The notes: generated by a model not told the origin, from the letters alone. A DNA stretch of 64,000 nucleotides from Xanthomonas sp. DAR 34887 (GCF_041245805.1 NZ_CP162490.1:3263001-3327000); one strand, 5' to 3'. Positions 42,558 through 52,331 are shown, counted from the stretch's first letter. Numbers and translations: made by a program.

Positions 42558-43934
42558 ATGGTCAGCCTATTCCGCCGCAACAAGCCACAGGACAACGCCG
42601 GCGAGAGCCGCACGCAGCGCTACAGCATCGAGGAACTGGCCGCCGCCTTCCCCAAGCCGGCCGGTGCCGAACCCGCTGCGCCTGCGCCGTCGGCGCCGCC
42701 TGTCACCGAGACGGCGCCCGCCGCCCTCGCACCTGCCGATACTGCTGAGCCGGTAGACGCGCCGGTCGCCGAGCGCCCCGTGCAGGCGCCGGCCCCGGTC
42801 GCCGTTCCGCAAGCGCAACCCGCGCCGCTGCCGCCCGCGGCGCCCACCCCGCCGCCGCAGGCCTACGTGCCGCCGCCGGCCGCGGCGCCGCAACCGAGCG
42901 CGCCGCAACCGACGCCCGCCCCCGTCCAGCCGGTTGCCCCGGCCGCCACCACCGCATCCGTGCCGTCGGCCGCGGCGGACCTGGTGCGCAGCGATGCGCT
43001 GCCCGCCGCTCCGGCCGGCAAGCCCGGCTGGCGCGAGCGCCTGCGCAACAGCGCCATCGCGCGCAGCTTCGGCGGCCTGTTCTCGCGCAATCCCAAGCTC
43101 GACGACGACCTGCTCGACGAGATCGAGACCGCGCTGATCACCGCCGACGTCGGCGTGCCGGCCACCACCGCGCTGATCGAGAACCTGCGCAAGCGCATGA
43201 AGGCGCGCGAGTTCGCCGATGCGCAGGCGCTGCTGCGCGCCCTGCGCGCCGACCTGATCGCGATCCTGCAGCCGATCGCCAAGCCGCTGCAGATCGACCG
43301 CAGCGCCAAACCGTTCGTGGTGCTCACGGTCGGCGTCAACGGCGTCGGCAAGACCACCACCATCGGCAAGCTGGCCAAGCGCTTCAAGGACGAGGGGCAC
43401 AGCCTGATGCTGGCCGCCGGCGACACCTTCCGCGCCGCCGCGGTGGCGCAGTTGCAGGCCTGGGGCGATCGCAACGGCGTCACCGTGATCGCGCAGGGCC
43501 AGAACGCCGACGCCGCCTCGGTCGCGTTCGACGCGCTGCAGGCCGGCAAGGCGCGCGGCACCGAAGTGCTGATCGCCGACACCGCCGGGCGCCTGCATAC
43601 CCAGACCGGGCTGATGAACGAACTGGGCAAGATCCGCCGCGTGCTCGGCAAGCTCGACCCGGCTGCGCCGCACGAAGTGCTGATGGTCATCGACGGCACC
43701 ACCGGCCAGAACGCGCTGTCGCAGCTGCGCCAGTTCCACGCCGCGGTCGGCGTGACCGGGTTGGTGGTGACCAAGCTCGACGGCACCGCCAAGGGCGGCG
43801 TGGTGTTCGCGCTGGCTCGCGAGTTCGGCATCCCGATCCGCTTCGCCGGCATCGGCGAGCGCCCGGAAGACCTGCGCGTGTTCGACGCCGAAGCCTTCGT
43901 CGACGCCTTGCTGCCGGAAGCGCTGGGCGCGTGA
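42558..43934 (+). CDS. ftsY: Signal recognition particle receptor FtsY
   Basis: 458 aa GTPase that docks SRP-ribosome complexes at the inner membrane. Residues about 20-150 are a Pro/Ala-rich acidic-poor extension. The NG domain follows, with GVNGVGKTTTIGK (G1, about 257), DTAGRLHT (about 341), TKLDGTAKGG (about 404) and GERPEDLRVFD. Composite repeat C begins 8 nt after its stop. Confidence 0.97.
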   Translation: MVSLFRRNKPQDNAGESRTQRYSIEELAAAFPKPAGAEPAAPAPSAPPVTETAPAALAPADTAEPVDAPVAERPVQAPAPVAVPQAQPAPLPPAAPTPPPQAYVPPPAAAPQPSAPQPTPAPVQPVAPAATTASVPSAAADLVRSDALPAAPAGKPGWRERLRNSAIARSFGGLFSRNPKLDDDLLDEIETALITADVGVPATTALIENLRKRMKAREFADAQALLRALRADLIAILQPIAKPLQIDRSAKPFVVLTVGVNGVGKTTTIGKLAKRFKDEGHSLMLAAGDTFRAAAVAQLQAWGDRNGVTVIAQGQNADAASVAFDALQAGKARGTEVLIADTAGRLHTQTGLMNELGKIRRVLGKLDPAAPHEVLMVIDGTTGQNALSQLRQFHAAVGVTGLVVTKLDGTAKGGVVFALAREFGIPIRFAGIGERPEDLRVFDAEAFVDALLPEALGA

Positions 43935-43941
43935 CGCTAAG

Positions 43942-44070
43942 CCCCTCTCCCGCCGGGAGAGGGGTTGGGGTGAGGGTACGGCGCGAAAGCGACTCGCTGA
44001 CCCAAGCACACGAGGCTTCGCCCGTACCCTCATCCGCCCCTTCGGGGCACCTTCTCCCGCTGGGAGAAGG
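43942..44070. repeat. Composite palindromic intergenic repeat, copy C
   Basis: CCCCTCTCCC/GGGAGAGGGG stem, TTGGGGTGAGGGTACG, a GCGAAAGCGACTCGCTGA spacer, then CGTACCCTCATCCGCCCC and a CCTTCTCCC/GGGAGAAGG stem. It fills almost the whole gap between ftsY and mutY and could act as a terminator for ftsY. Confidence 0.88.
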
Positions 44071-44086
44071 AACGACCGATGCCAGC

Positions 44087-45145
44087 ATGCTCCAGCCAGA
44101 CACCTTCCCCACCCGACTGCTCGCCTGGTTTGACCGCCACGGCCGCCATGACCTGCCCTGGCAGCATCCGCGCAGCCCGTACCGCGTGTGGCTGTCGGAA
44201 ATCATGCTGCAGCAGACCCAGGTCGCGGTGGTGATCCCGTACTTCCTGCGCTTCCTGCAACACTTCCCCACCTTGCCCGACCTGGCCGCGGCCGGCACCG
44301 ATGCGGTGATGGCGCAGTGGGCCGGGCTGGGCTACTACGCCCGCGCACGCAACCTGCATGCCGCCGCAAAGCGCTGCGTGGAGCTGCACGCCGGCGAACT
44401 GCCGCGCGACTTCGACGCCCTGCACGCGCTGCCCGGCATCGGCCGCAGCACCGCCGGCGCGATCCTGAGCCAGGCCTGGAACGACCGCTTCGCGATCCTG
44501 GATGGCAACGTCAAGCGCGTGCTGACCCGCTACCACGGCATCGCCGGCTACCCGGGTCTGCCGGCGGTGGAGAAACCGCTGTGGGCGATCGCGCAGGCGC
44601 ATGTGGCCGCGGTCGCCGACGGGCGCATGGCCGATTACACCCAGGCGCAGATGGATTTCGGCGCCACCCTGTGCACCCGCGCCAACCCCGCCTGCGTGTT
44701 GTGCCCGCTGCAGGACGATTGCGTGGCGCGCCGCGACGGCCTGGTCGAGGCATTGCCCACGCCGAAACCGGGCAAGACCCTGCCCGAACGCGAGGCGCTG
44801 GCGCTGCTGCTGGAAAACGCCGCCGGCGAACTGTTGCTGCAACGGCGCCCGCCGAGCGGCATCTGGGCCTCGCTGTGGACGCTGCCGCAGGCCGAGAGCG
44901 AGAGCGCGCTGCGCGCCTGGTTCGAACGCGAGACCCGCGGCCGCGACTTCGACGCTGCCGAGCTAATGCCGCCGATCGTGCACACCTTCAGCCACTATCG
45001 CCTGCATCTGCAGCCGTTGCGCCTGCGCAAGGTCGCCTTGCGCGACGCGGTACGCGACAATGACGACCTGCGCTGGGTCGCGCGTGCGGACTTGTCCGTG
45101 CTCGGCCTGCCCGCCCCGATCCGCAAACTGCTCGACGGCCTCTGA
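44087..45145 (+). CDS. mutY: A/G-specific adenine glycosylase MutY
   Basis: 352 aa base-excision repair enzyme removing A opposite 8-oxoG. EIMLQQTQV, helix-hairpin-helix LPGIGRSTAGAI, catalytic Asp in ILDGNVKRVLTR, the [4Fe-4S] Cys set in CTRANPACVLCPLQDDC, and a Nudix-like C-terminal domain from about 225. The start ATG 44087 is just beyond the repeat; the upstream frame is repeat-encoded. Confidence 0.96.
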   Translation: MLQPDTFPTRLLAWFDRHGRHDLPWQHPRSPYRVWLSEIMLQQTQVAVVIPYFLRFLQHFPTLPDLAAAGTDAVMAQWAGLGYYARARNLHAAAKRCVELHAGELPRDFDALHALPGIGRSTAGAILSQAWNDRFAILDGNVKRVLTRYHGIAGYPGLPAVEKPLWAIAQAHVAAVADGRMADYTQAQMDFGATLCTRANPACVLCPLQDDCVARRDGLVEALPTPKPGKTLPEREALALLLENAAGELLLQRRPPSGIWASLWTLPQAESESALRAWFERETRGRDFDAAELMPPIVHTFSHYRLHLQPLRLRKVALRDAVRDNDDLRWVARADLSVLGLPAPIRKLLDGL

Positions 45146-45175
45146 TCGTCGCCCATCGCGCCACCAGGAACCGCC

Positions 45176-45454
45176 ATGTCCCGCACCGTCTTCTGCCAGT
45201 ACCAGCAACGCGACGCCGAAGGGCTCGACTACGTGCCGTATCCCGGCGACCTCGGCCAGCGCGTGTTCGCGCACATCGGCAAGGCCGGCTGGCAGGCATG
45301 GCTGGCGCACCAGACCATGCTGATCAACGAGAACCGGCTGTCGCCGCGCGATCCCAAGCACCGCGCATTCCTGGAAACGGAACTGGAGAAATTCCTGTTC
45401 CAGGGCGGCGCATCCAAGCCCGAAGGCTACGTGGACCCCGAACAGGAATCCTGA
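45176..45454 (+). CDS. yggX: Fe(2+)-trafficking / oxidative damage protection protein YggX
   Basis: 92 aa, the usual length. MSRTVFCQ with the conserved Cys7, PGDLGQRV, MLINENRLSP and the FLF-G motif are all present. It is associated with iron handling and protection of iron-sulphur clusters. It lies 30 nt after mutY (itself an iron-sulphur enzyme), an arrangement common in gamma-proteobacteria, and probably shares its operon. Confidence 0.97.
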   Translation: MSRTVFCQYQQRDAEGLDYVPYPGDLGQRVFAHIGKAGWQAWLAHQTMLINENRLSPRDPKHRAFLETELEKFLFQGGASKPEGYVDPEQES

Positions 45455-45464
45455 GACCGAATCC

Positions 45465-45509
45465 CTGTAGGAGCGGCTCCGGGTGGCCTCGGGCCATCAG
45501 CCGCGACAG
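45465..45509. repeat. Single REP palindrome split by an 18-nt insertion
   Basis: CTGTAGGAGCGGCT (45465-45478) and TCAGCCGCGACAG (45497-45509) are the two halves of the REP arm with CCGGGTGGCCTCGGGCCA between them. The other arms in the window are uninterrupted. Confidence 0.85.
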
Positions 45510-45582
45510 AACCCATCCGCAAAGCCGCCGCACCCGCAACCTCTGCGAAACCGCTTCGACACCAACAGGCCTGACGCCGGCG

Positions 45583-46041
45583 CTACTGCGCCGGCACCGG
45601 CTGCTGCGCCCGCTCCTGCACCTTGGCCTCGCGCAGTTCCTTTTCCGAGGTACGCAACGCCTTGACGTCGAGCGGACGGATGCTCTGGATGCGGCACGGC
45701 AGGCGGATCGCGCCCGGGCTGCCGCCGATCACCAATACGTCGTCGAAACGCGCCGACACCCGATCGCTGAAGTGGGTGATGGCGATCGTCGGCGCGAAGT
45801 CCAGATCGGGGCAACGGCCGCTCAGCTCCAGCAGATAGGCCTGGTTCGGCCGCGTCCATACCGCCAGCGCGCTGTCGCCGAGCGCGGTCCAGCCGCTGAT
45901 CCGGTTGTAGTACTGGAAATCGCGCACCGGCGCGGCGGCATGGGCGCGGTACAACGCCAGGCGCTCGTCGTCGCTGATCCGGTTGGTGGCGCAGCCGGCC
46001 AGCGCGGCCAGTCCGAGCAGTGACAGCAAGAGACGTTTCAT
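45583..46041 (-). CDS. DUF6491 family lipoprotein
   Basis: 152 aa. Lipobox LAGC at residues 14-17. The body has two Cys (GRCPDLDF, RLPCRIQSI), which may form a disulphide, and ends in a charged helix. The family is common in Xanthomonadaceae with no known function. It is divergent from the VWA gene. Confidence 0.88.
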   Translation of the reverse strand: MKRLLLSLLGLAALAGCATNRISDDERLALYRAHAAAPVRDFQYYNRISGWTALGDSALAVWTRPNQAYLLELSGRCPDLDFAPTIAITHFSDRVSARFDDVLVIGGSPGAIRLPCRIQSIRPLDVKALRTSEKELREAKVQERAQQPVPAQ

Positions 46042-46219
46042 GGCGAATGCTCCGGTGGCGATGCGCGAATGATGCACCCGCGCCATGCGCTGCCGCGTGC
46101 GCGCCCGCGGCACGTTCAGCCGCAAGGCAGCATGGCGGACCCGAGCCGCGGCCGCGGGTCCAACCCCGTTGTCGGCGGTCGCGCGTTTGCAGCCTCGCAA
46201 CCCACACCGAGCGCCCACC

Positions 46220-48016
46220 ATGCAGCCACGCCCGCACCGCACCGCCCTGCCGTCCCTGATCCTTGCCGCGCTGCTGGCAAGCTGCAGCACCACCAGCGAC
46301 GACCGCGTCGCCGCAAGCGCGCCGGCGGCGATCGATGCCGCAGCCGTGCAAGAGGTCTACGCTCCCAGCGAACGCCTGGCCAAGCCAGCGCCGGCGCCGG
46401 TGCCGGCGAAGATGCTGGCCCCGCCCGCACCGCCCGCACCACCCGCAGCGTCGGTCGCGCCGTCGGTGGCCGGCAATACCGGCATCGACACCTACCCGCG
46501 CCTGGCGCCCACGGCGCCGCCGATGCCGCCGCTGGACCGCGAACGCTACGACCATCCCACCGACAACCCGGTGCACAGCGCGCGCGAACAACCGCTGTCC
46601 ACCTTCTCGATCGACGTGGACACCGGCAGCTACGCCAACGTGCGGCGCATGCTGCGCGACGGCCAGCGCCCGCCTGCCGACGCGGTGCGCGCCGAGGAAT
46701 TCATCAACTACTTCGACTACGCGCACCCGGCCCCGCGCGACCGCGACACGCCGTTCCGCGTGTCCACCGAACTGGCGCCCGCGCCGTGGAATCCGCAGCG
46801 GCAGCTGCTGATGATCGGCATCAAGGGCTACGACGTGCCGCGCCAGGCCTTGCCGCCGGCGAACCTGGTGTTCCTGATCGACACGTCCGGCTCGATGGAA
46901 AGCGCGGACAAGCTGCCCTTGCTCAAGCAGGCCTTCGCCATGCTGGTGCCGCAATTGCGCGCGCAGGACCGGGTCTCGATCGTGGTCTATGCCGGCTCGG
47001 CCGGACTGGTGCTGCCGCCGACGCCCGGCGACCGCCATGCCGAGATCCTCGCCGCGCTGCAGCGCCTGCAGGCCGGCGGCAGCACCAACGGCGGCGACGG
47101 CATTCGCCTGGCCTATGCGACCGCACGGCAGAGCTTCATCGCCGGCGGCAGCAACCGGGTGATCCTGGCCACCGACGGCGACTTCAACGTCGGCACGATC
47201 GACCGCGGCGCGCTGGAGACCCTGGTCGCCGATCAGCGGCGCAGCGGCGTGGCGCTGAGCACGCTCGGCTTCGGCCGCGGCAACTACAACGACGCGATGG
47301 CCGAACGCCTGGCCGACGTCGGCGACGGCAACCATGCCTACATCGACTCGGCACGCGAGGCGCACAAGGTGCTGGTGCAGCAGATGCAGGCCACGCTGCT
47401 GACCATCGCCCGCGACGTCAAGATCCAGGTCGAATTCAATCCGGCCCAGGTCGCCGAATACCGCCTGATCGGCTACGAGAACCGGCTGCTGGCGCGCGAG
47501 GATTTCGCCAACGACAAGGTCGATGCCGGCGAGATCGGCGCCGGCCACAGCGTCACCGCGCTGTACGAGATCACCCCGGTGGGCAGCACCACAGCGCGCC
47601 TGCCGGCGCTGCGTTACGGCGCGCCGGCAAAGGCGCAGACACCGCCCCACGCCGGCGAACTGGCGCAGCTGCGGCTGCGCTACAAGCTGCCCGGACAGGA
47701 GCGCAGCCGCCTGCTGCAGAGCACGATCGCGACCGCTGCGGCGACGGCGCGGCCCAGCGCGGATCTGCGTTTCGCCGCAGCGGTCGCCGCCTACGCCGAC
47801 CTGCTGCGCGGCGGCACCCACATCGATGGCTGGGACTGGTCGCAGGTGGCCGCCGCGGCGCGCACGGCGACCGGCGAGGACCGCAGCGGCGACCGCCGCG
47901 AGTTCGTCGAACTGCTGGCGATCGGGCAGCGTCTGGCCACGCCGCAGTCAGCGGCGGACGTGGCGGCGACAGAGGCTGCTGCGGCAACGGCGGCGGTGCA
48001 GGTATCCACGCGCTGA
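46220..48016 (+). CDS. YfbK-like von Willebrand factor A domain lipoprotein
   Basis: 598 aa. Lipobox LLASC at about 18-22, then a Pro/Ala-rich linker, a conserved YfbK N-terminal region (STFSIDVDTGSYANVRR), the VWA domain with MIDAS DTSGSM (about 221-226) and TDGDFNVG, and a DUF3520-type C-terminal domain. The function is unknown beyond metal-dependent protein binding at the envelope. Confidence 0.93.
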   Translation: MQPRPHRTALPSLILAALLASCSTTSDDRVAASAPAAIDAAAVQEVYAPSERLAKPAPAPVPAKMLAPPAPPAPPAASVAPSVAGNTGIDTYPRLAPTAPPMPPLDRERYDHPTDNPVHSAREQPLSTFSIDVDTGSYANVRRMLRDGQRPPADAVRAEEFINYFDYAHPAPRDRDTPFRVSTELAPAPWNPQRQLLMIGIKGYDVPRQALPPANLVFLIDTSGSMESADKLPLLKQAFAMLVPQLRAQDRVSIVVYAGSAGLVLPPTPGDRHAEILAALQRLQAGGSTNGGDGIRLAYATARQSFIAGGSNRVILATDGDFNVGTIDRGALETLVADQRRSGVALSTLGFGRGNYNDAMAERLADVGDGNHAYIDSAREAHKVLVQQMQATLLTIARDVKIQVEFNPAQVAEYRLIGYENRLLAREDFANDKVDAGEIGAGHSVTALYEITPVGSTTARLPALRYGAPAKAQTPPHAGELAQLRLRYKLPGQERSRLLQSTIATAAATARPSADLRFAAAVAAYADLLRGGTHIDGWDWSQVAAAARTATGEDRSGDRREFVELLAIGQRLATPQSAADVAATEAAAATAAVQVSTR

Positions 48017-48039
48017 GGGCAGGCTCCCGCGGACCGCGC

Positions 48040-48065
48040 ATAGCCATGCGAAGCCGCATGGCTAT
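48040..48065. terminator. Hairpin after the VWA gene
   Basis: Perfect 11-bp stem ATAGCCATGCG (48040-48050) and CGCATGGCTAT (48055-48065) with a 4-nt loop. No T-run follows, so termination is possible rather than sure. It lies between the convergent VWA and M48 genes. Confidence 0.45.
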
Positions 48066-48178
48066 ACCGCCGCATCCGCGCACGGCGGACGATGCCGAGG
48101 TGCCGAAGTGCCGAGCTGGGACTTTGACGGCGTGCGCGGCGCTGCCGCCGCCTCGGGTCGCCCGCGCCTGCCACCTCG

Positions 48179-49090
48179 TCAGCGCTGCGCCGTCTTCGCC
48201 GATTCGCAGAAGCGCTGCCGGTACTCCATCGCCTTGGGCATCAGCGCTTGCAGGTTCTGGATCCGCGTGCCCGGATTCGGGTGCGTGGAGGCGAACTCCG
48301 GCGGCGCCTGGCCGCCGCTGCTGGCGCTCATCCGCTCCCACAGCGGCACCGCCTCCTGCGGATCGAAGCAGGCCGCCGCGGCCAGCATCAACCCGACTTC
48401 GTCGGCCTGGGTCTCGTGGCTGCGCGCATACGGCAGCAGGTAGCCGTAGCCCATCGCCGCCATCGCCATCTGCTGCTGTTGCGGGTCCATGCCGCTGGCC
48501 GCGCCGGCCATCTGCCCGATCTGGGTCAGCTTCTGCTGCGCCATGCGTTGCGCGCCGTGGCGCAGCAGCGCATGCGCGATCTCGTGGCCCATCACCACCG
48601 CCATCGCGTCGGCGTTCTTGGCCACCGGCAGCAGGCCGGTGTAGACCGCCATCTTGCCGCCGGGCAGGCAGAACGCGTTGGCCTGGTCGGACTCGATCAC
48701 GTTGACGTCCCACTCGAAACCGCGCGCGTAGTGCTTGGCCTGCATGCCGTGCTCGGCGGCCAGCGCGTCCTCGACCACATCGACCTTGGCGATCAGCCGC
48801 TGCGCGATCGCGCGCACCTGCTGCGCCACCTGCGATTGCGGATCGACCGGACGTTCCTGCGCCAGGATCTCCTGGTAAGCCTGCAGGCCCAGCGCCTTCT
48901 CGTCCTCGACGCCGAGCGAATTGTCGATCAGCACTTTCTCGCCGGTGTAGGGATCCTCGCTGCGGTTGGAGAACCAGTAGAACCCCGCGTACACCGCGAA
49001 GCCCAGCAGCACCAGCCAGCGCACGCCGCCCAGCGGACCGCGGCGGCCACCGCCCTGTTCCCCGCCCTGGCGGCCGAAGACGTTGCTCAT
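48179..49090 (-). CDS. M48 family metalloprotease
   Basis: 303 aa. One membrane segment near the N-terminus (about 25-41, WLVLLGFAVYAGFYWF), so the catalytic part probably faces the periplasm. Zn site GHEIAHALLRHG (about 168-179) with the downstream Glu in ETQADEVG. It resembles LoiP/BepA-type quality-control proteases. ATG 49090 is preceded by AGGGGA; an upstream in-frame ATG lacks support. Confidence 0.92.
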   Translation of the reverse strand: MSNVFGRQGGEQGGGRRGPLGGVRWLVLLGFAVYAGFYWFSNRSEDPYTGEKVLIDNSLGVEDEKALGLQAYQEILAQERPVDPQSQVAQQVRAIAQRLIAKVDVVEDALAAEHGMQAKHYARGFEWDVNVIESDQANAFCLPGGKMAVYTGLLPVAKNADAMAVVMGHEIAHALLRHGAQRMAQQKLTQIGQMAGAASGMDPQQQQMAMAAMGYGYLLPYARSHETQADEVGLMLAAAACFDPQEAVPLWERMSASSGGQAPPEFASTHPNPGTRIQNLQALMPKAMEYRQRFCESAKTAQR

Positions 49091-49172
49091 ATCCAATCCC
49101 CTTGCTGGCTGGTGGGCGGCGACGGCGCCTGCCTGTGCCGCGCACTGTAACGACGTGCGCTGCGCGGCCGCG

Positions 49173-51059
49173 TCAAATTCCGCGCACCAGGCGGAAACCG
49201 ACTCTGGCACTGGTGGTGTCGGAGTCCTGCATCAGCCGCCAGGCGGCACGGGTCTGCTCCGGTGCGTTGGCCCAGTTGCCGCCGCGCACCACCCGCGAAC
49301 GGCACCCGGGGTTGTACCAGGCGGCGCCGTCGGCCGGTGCGCGGCGGTAGCTGGAATGCCAGCAATCGGCCACCCACTCGCTGAGGTTGCCGCCCATGTC
49401 GTGCAGGCCCCAGGCATTGGCCTTGAAGCTGGCGACCGGCGCCGGCCCCCAGAAGCCGTCGGCATAGCCGACGAAGGCATTGTTCCAGTGCCGGCCGCTG
49501 GGCGAGACGTCGCCGCCGCCGGTGAAGTTGCCGGCGCCGCGCGGCGGGGTGCCGGCGTTGCCCCAGGGATAGCGGCCGCGGCCGCCGGCGCGCAGCGCGT
49601 ATTCGAACTCGGCCTCGCTGGGCAGCCGATAGTGGCGCCCGGTCTGCTGCGACAGCCACGCCGCGTAGGCCTCGGCATCACGCACGCTGACGTGCATCAC
49701 CGGGCTGTTCGGCGCGGCGCGCGCGCCGTTGTAGCCGGACTGCCAATCGGTGCCGCTGCGGCGCACGAAGTTGCCGCTGCGCTCGTCGTAGACGATCGAA
49801 TGCCCGCGCCGGGTCGCCCGCGGCCGCGCGCCGCTGAGCTCGACGAAGCGGCGGAACTCGGCCACGGTGACCTCGGTGATCGACATCGCGAAGCCGCGGT
49901 CGAAGCGCACGTAGTGCAGCGGCTGCTCCGCCGGCATCGCGCCCGGCTCGGTCTCGCTGGCGCCCATGCGGAAGCCGCCGTGCGGCACCACGATCATCTG
50001 CGGCCCGCGCTCGCCGTCGCTCATGCCGTCGGTGAACACCTGGCCGGGGCGGAAACTGCCGTAGTAGGTGGCCAGGTCGATGCGCTCGCGCAGCATCGCC
50101 GCCACCGGGTCGCCCGGATCGGCGATGCGCAGGACCTCGCCCAGCTTCTCGCGCGCCGCCTTCAGTCCGACCGGCGTGGCCAGATCGCGCAAGCCGGCGT
50201 CGCGCAGCGCGGCGATGCGCGCGCTGCGCACGCCTTCCACCCGCGCACGCGCGTCGCGCACGGTGGCGGCGGCGTCGCGGATGCGCGCCGCGCGCGCCAA
50301 CCAGCTGCCGGCGGCGGCGAAATCGGACAGCGCCGCGGCGGCCTCGGCGCGCCGGATCAGCGCGCTCTCCACCGCCGCCACGCCCTGCCGCGCCCGCGCA
50401 TCGTCCGCGTCCAGCTGCAGCGCTTCGCGGAAGTTGGCCAGCGCGCCGTTGCCGTCCTCGCCGAGCCGGCCGGCGCGCAGATCGTCTTCGCCGGCACGGT
50501 TGTAGGCCAGCACCCGCTGCGCGGTCTCTACCCGCTGCTGCAGGCGCCGCACCGCCGGATCGTCCGCATCCAGCGACAGCGCCACCATCGCGATGCGATC
50601 GGCGCGCTCCAGCGCCTGCTCCTGCTGCTCCGATGCGCGCAACAATTCGTCGCCGAGTTGCAGCAGCCGGCGCCGCGCCTTGCGCAGCCCATCGCGCGCG
50701 ACCGGGTCCTGCGGCGCCAGCGCGCGGATCGCCAGGTACAGCGGGATCGCCGACTGCGCGTCCTCGAAAAGGCGGTCCTCGGCCAGCGCGCGCGCGGCGT
50801 CGCGGCGCGCCTGCGCCAGTTGCGTGCGTTCGAGCGGCGGCAGCGGCGGCTGCCAGCGCGCCACCGTCTCGGCGGCGTCCTCGCCGCCGATGGTGACGCT
50901 GGGCGCCTGCACCGGCTTGCCGGCCGCCGCCTGCGCGGGCTTGGCGGCGGGTTGCGCCGGCGGCGCAGATGCCGGCCCGGTGCAGCCGCACGCCAGCGCG
51001 GCCAGCACGGTCCAGGCGATCACGGTGCCGCTCGTACGCACGCTTCCTCCCAACGACAT
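49173..51059 (-). CDS. Lipoprotein with formylglycine-generating-enzyme-like (SUMF1) domain
   Basis: 628 aa. Lipobox-like ALAC near residue 24; a long helical, TPR-like region (about 60-350); then the FGE/SUMF1 fold from about 355 to the end (GGFRMGASETEPGA, PSEAEFEYALRAGGRGRYPWG, GNLSEWVADCW, GGNWANAPEQTR). Such domains occur in oxidoreductases and in binding proteins; no sulphatase is nearby, so enzymatic activity is not assumed. Confidence 0.9.
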   Translation of the reverse strand: MSLGGSVRTSGTVIAWTVLAALACGCTGPASAPPAQPAAKPAQAAAGKPVQAPSVTIGGEDAAETVARWQPPLPPLERTQLAQARRDAARALAEDRLFEDAQSAIPLYLAIRALAPQDPVARDGLRKARRRLLQLGDELLRASEQQEQALERADRIAMVALSLDADDPAVRRLQQRVETAQRVLAYNRAGEDDLRAGRLGEDGNGALANFREALQLDADDARARQGVAAVESALIRRAEAAAALSDFAAAGSWLARAARIRDAAATVRDARARVEGVRSARIAALRDAGLRDLATPVGLKAAREKLGEVLRIADPGDPVAAMLRERIDLATYYGSFRPGQVFTDGMSDGERGPQMIVVPHGGFRMGASETEPGAMPAEQPLHYVRFDRGFAMSITEVTVAEFRRFVELSGARPRATRRGHSIVYDERSGNFVRRSGTDWQSGYNGARAAPNSPVMHVSVRDAEAYAAWLSQQTGRHYRLPSEAEFEYALRAGGRGRYPWGNAGTPPRGAGNFTGGGDVSPSGRHWNNAFVGYADGFWGPAPVASFKANAWGLHDMGGNLSEWVADCWHSSYRRAPADGAAWYNPGCRSRVVRGGNWANAPEQTRAAWRLMQDSDTTSARVGFRLVRGI

Positions 51060-51162
51060 TGGCCTCCCGATGGCATCCGCGCCACCCCGTCCGTGCGGCC
51101 GGCGGGCCGACGTTAGGCTATTCTCGCCTGCCTGAGCAAACCCTGCATTCGACGGAAACCAC

Positions 51163-52248
51163 GTGCCCTATTGGATCAAGCAACCCGCCGAGCTGGCCGA
51201 ACGGCTGGCGCAGCGCCCGGCCAGGATCGGCCTGGATACCGAATTCGTCCGCGAACGCACCTATTGGCCGCAGCTGGCGCTGGTGCAGATGGCGGTGGCC
51301 GACGAAATCCTGCTGATCGACCCGCTGATTCCCGGCATGCCGCAGGCGCTGGCGCCGTGGCTGTCGGACCCGTCCATCCTCAAGGTCATGCACAGCGCCA
51401 GCGAAGACCTGGTCGCGTTCAAGTGCGCCTGCGGCACGCTGCCGCGGCCCTTGTTCGACACCCAGATCGGCGCCGGCCTGGCCGGCATCGGCGCCGGCAT
51501 GGGCTACCAGAAGCTGGTGCTGGAGATCACCGGCGTGCATCTGGCCAAGGGCGAGACCCGCTCGGACTGGTTGCGCCGCCCGCTGTCGCCGGCGCAGCTG
51601 GAATACGCCGCCGACGATGTGCGCCACCTGTTCGCGATCCACGATGCGCTGCAGGAACGGCTGCAGCTGCTGGACCGCAGCGCCTGGCTACACGAGGACG
51701 GCGAACGCCTGCTCGGCACCGTGGAGCACGACGAAGGCGAACGCTGGCCGCACCTGGGCATGCGCTCGGCGCAGTTCATGGACCGGCCCGCGCAACAACG
51801 CCTGTTGCGCCTGCTGCGCTGGCGCGACGTGCAGGCGCGGCACAGCGACAAGCCGCGCAGCTGGATCCTGGACAACGAACTGGCCGCCACCCTGGCGCGG
51901 TTCCCGCCGTCCGACCGCCACGCGCTGCAGGCGACGCTGGACAAGCACCCCAAGGCGCCGCGCAAGCTCGGCGACGCGCTGTGGCAGGCGCTGACCACGC
52001 CGCTGCCCGACGAGGCGCAGGCGCCGCTGGCGCTGGCCTCCAGCGACGAAAACAAGGCCGCCTTGAAGCGGCTGCAGGACGCGGTTTCCGCACGCAGCGC
52101 CGAACTCGGCCTGCCCGACGGCCTGCTGGCCTCGCGCAAGCACCTGGAAGCCCTGCTGGAAAGCGGCCAATGGCCGCAGCCGCTGGCCGGCTGGCGCCGG
52201 CGCGAACTGGAAGCGACGCTGCAGCCGCTGCTGGGCGGCGCGGGCTGA
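51163..52248 (+). CDS. rnd: Ribonuclease D
   Basis: 361 aa 3'-5' exoribonuclease for tRNA maturation. DEDD motifs: GLDTEFVRE, HSASEDLVAF, and YAADDVRHL for the last Asp; the HRDC domain is at about 215-290. Start is GTG at 51163. It is divergent from the SUMF1-domain gene. Confidence 0.96.
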   Translation: MPYWIKQPAELAERLAQRPARIGLDTEFVRERTYWPQLALVQMAVADEILLIDPLIPGMPQALAPWLSDPSILKVMHSASEDLVAFKCACGTLPRPLFDTQIGAGLAGIGAGMGYQKLVLEITGVHLAKGETRSDWLRRPLSPAQLEYAADDVRHLFAIHDALQERLQLLDRSAWLHEDGERLLGTVEHDEGERWPHLGMRSAQFMDRPAQQRLLRLLRWRDVQARHSDKPRSWILDNELAATLARFPPSDRHALQATLDKHPKAPRKLGDALWQALTTPLPDEAQAPLALASSDENKAALKRLQDAVSARSAELGLPDGLLASRKHLEALLESGQWPQPLAGWRRRELEATLQPLLGGAG

Positions 52249-52261
52249 GATTCGGAGGCGG

Positions 52262-52331
52262 TTGTAGGAGCGGCTTCAGCCGCGACAGGCGTTATCGATG
52301 ATGTCTGTCGCGGCTGAAGCCGCTCCTACAG
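52262..52331. repeat. Paired REP palindrome
   Basis: Inverted arms 52262-52288 and 52305-52331 of the GTAGGAGCGGCTTCAGCCGC element just after rnd. Confidence 0.92.

Noticed and set aside
43931..44086. N-terminal extension of MutY
   Set aside because: The in-frame extension is encoded by the composite repeat; the conserved protein starts at 44087.
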